Positions 41,934-42,125 of a stretch of DNA of 42,125 nt are shown here, in pieces. The notes beneath the pieces are model-generated. The model did not search any database, was not told the origin of the DNA, and was given only the letters and a program-made list of their open reading frames with translations. A program made the translations under genes and the position numbers. Source of the stretch: Myxococcota bacterium (GTDB taxonomy: Bacteria > Myxococcota_A > Bradymonadia > UBA7976 > UBA1532). The stretch spans positions 1-42,125 of the forward strand of contig CAUJDF010000047.1 of the NCBI GenBank assembly GCA_963169045.1, read 5' to 3'. The stretch's first letter is position 1. Every line of letters begins with the position of its first letter.

Positions 41934-42125
41934 CTACTCCTTCGGCGCCGGACGCGGGCGACGCGAACCGGTCGGCGAGCGCGCGGCGTCGTCGGCCGCG
42001 CGCCTGGCGGGCGCCGCTTCCGCGGGCGCCGGTGCCGCCTCCGCCTTGCCCCGCTTCGCCTTCGCGGGCGCCGCTTCCGCGGGCGCCGGTGCCGCCTCCG
42101 CCTTGCCCCGCTTCGCCTTCGCGGG
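41934..42125 (-). CDS. C-terminal tail of a Lys/Ala/Pro-rich (histone H1-like) protein, N-terminus beyond window
   Basis: 63 residues and a TAG are visible on the minus strand; the frame is open at the window edge. The sequence is two identical 19-residue units (PAKAKRGKAEAAPAPAEAA) and a tail rich in Arg, Pro and Ala. Such KAKR/PAPA tails are typical of bacterial histone H1-like, AlgP-like or ribosome-associated proteins, where they bind nucleic acid. The identity of the folded part, if any, cannot be told from this window. Confidence 0.75.
   Translation of the reverse strand, partial: PAKAKRGKAEAAPAPAEAAPAKAKRGKAEAAPAPAEAAPARRAADDAARSPTGSRRPRPAPKE
42012..42125 (-). repeat. 57-bp tandem repeat, two identical copies at window edge
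   Basis: Two perfect copies (42125-42069 and 42068-42012) coding Pro-Ala-Lys-Ala-Lys-Arg-Gly-Lys units; the array probably continues beyond the window. The unit length equals that of the array at 1-196 by chance: the sequences are unrelated. Confidence 0.93.

Overview
The window is very GC-rich, densely coded DNA from what looks like a member of the Myxococcota (class Polyangia or a relative). This is inferred from several traits together: a MYXO-CTERM-type C-terminus (Cys, membrane helix, Arg cluster) on a matrixin-like protease, a Hanks-type kinase with a PEGA tail, a Cys-rich DUF4215-like lipoprotein, many lipoproteins with Asp/Ala/Pro or Gly-rich linkers behind the lipobox, and third codon positions that are almost always G or C. 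No rRNA, tRNA, CRISPR, transposase or phage gene is visible. No gap between genes exceeds 300 bases; the largest (10367-10644, 38002-38260, 15170-15391, 1022-1223) hold only promoter-like elements or nothing I recognise.

Layout. 1-1021 (-): chymotrypsin-fold lipoprotein protease whose tail is a run of 57-bp repeats, cut by the window edge. 1224-2987 (+): membrane Ser/Thr kinase with PEGA domain. 3049-6696 (+): TPR/membrane protein coupled to two tandem paralogous Gly-linker lipoproteins. 6739-7170 (-): DksA-like regulator. 7331-10366 (+): second Ser/Thr kinase, an M17 aminopeptidase of the NPEPL1 type, and a DUF1244 protein. 10645-12744 (+): matrixin-like metalloprotease with Cys-rich repeats and MYXO-CTERM. 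12775-15169 (-): a tightly overlapping three-gene unit, transcribed as MMACHC/CblC-like protein, SpoIID-like lipoprotein, WlbA/WbpB-type sugar-nucleotide dehydrogenase. 15392-21954 (+): TamA-like Omp85 protein with a lipobox, overlapping a TamB. 22001-24376 (+): class II UvrA. 24414-26182 (-): DUF4846 protein and a Cys-rich lipoprotein. 26341-27405 (+): DUF7282/cupredoxin-like lipoprotein, tail-to-tail with an MscS channel (27390-28427, -). 28524-29888 (+): metallo-beta-lactamase/persulfide dioxygenase with two rhodanese domains. 29987-32767 (+): surface lipoprotein with two lamin-tail domains, a CotH kinase and a C-type lectin domain. 32780-37420 (-): 1546-residue polytopic membrane protein with an N-terminal zinc ribbon. 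37630-38001 (+): VOC protein. 38261-40873 (+): VKOR-DsbA fusion, Cys-rich OmpA-like protein and TlpA-like lipoprotein in one overlapping operon. 41027-41869 (+): PP2C phosphatase. 41934-42125 (-): histone-H1-like Lys/Ala/Pro-rich tail, cut by the window edge.

How the genes work together. The recurrent theme is the cell envelope: secreted or lipid-anchored proteases, adhesin-like proteins and lipoproteins; the TamA/TamB route to the outer membrane; and a periplasmic thiol-oxidation operon whose middle gene carries six cysteines. Two kinases and one PP2C phosphatase supply reversible Ser/Thr phosphorylation, though they are not adjacent. Overlapping start/stop codons (at 3774, 13710, 14483, 17320, 39559, 40241) suggest translational coupling. 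Two genes (8661 and 22001) show a sigma70-like -35/-10 pair with the -10 ending 7 bases before the ATG, and the gene at 26182 an extended -10 ending 8 bases before it, so they may be read from leaderless transcripts. The most unusual groupings are the CblC-like/SpoIID/WlbA unit, the lipidated TamA and the lectin-CotH fusion.
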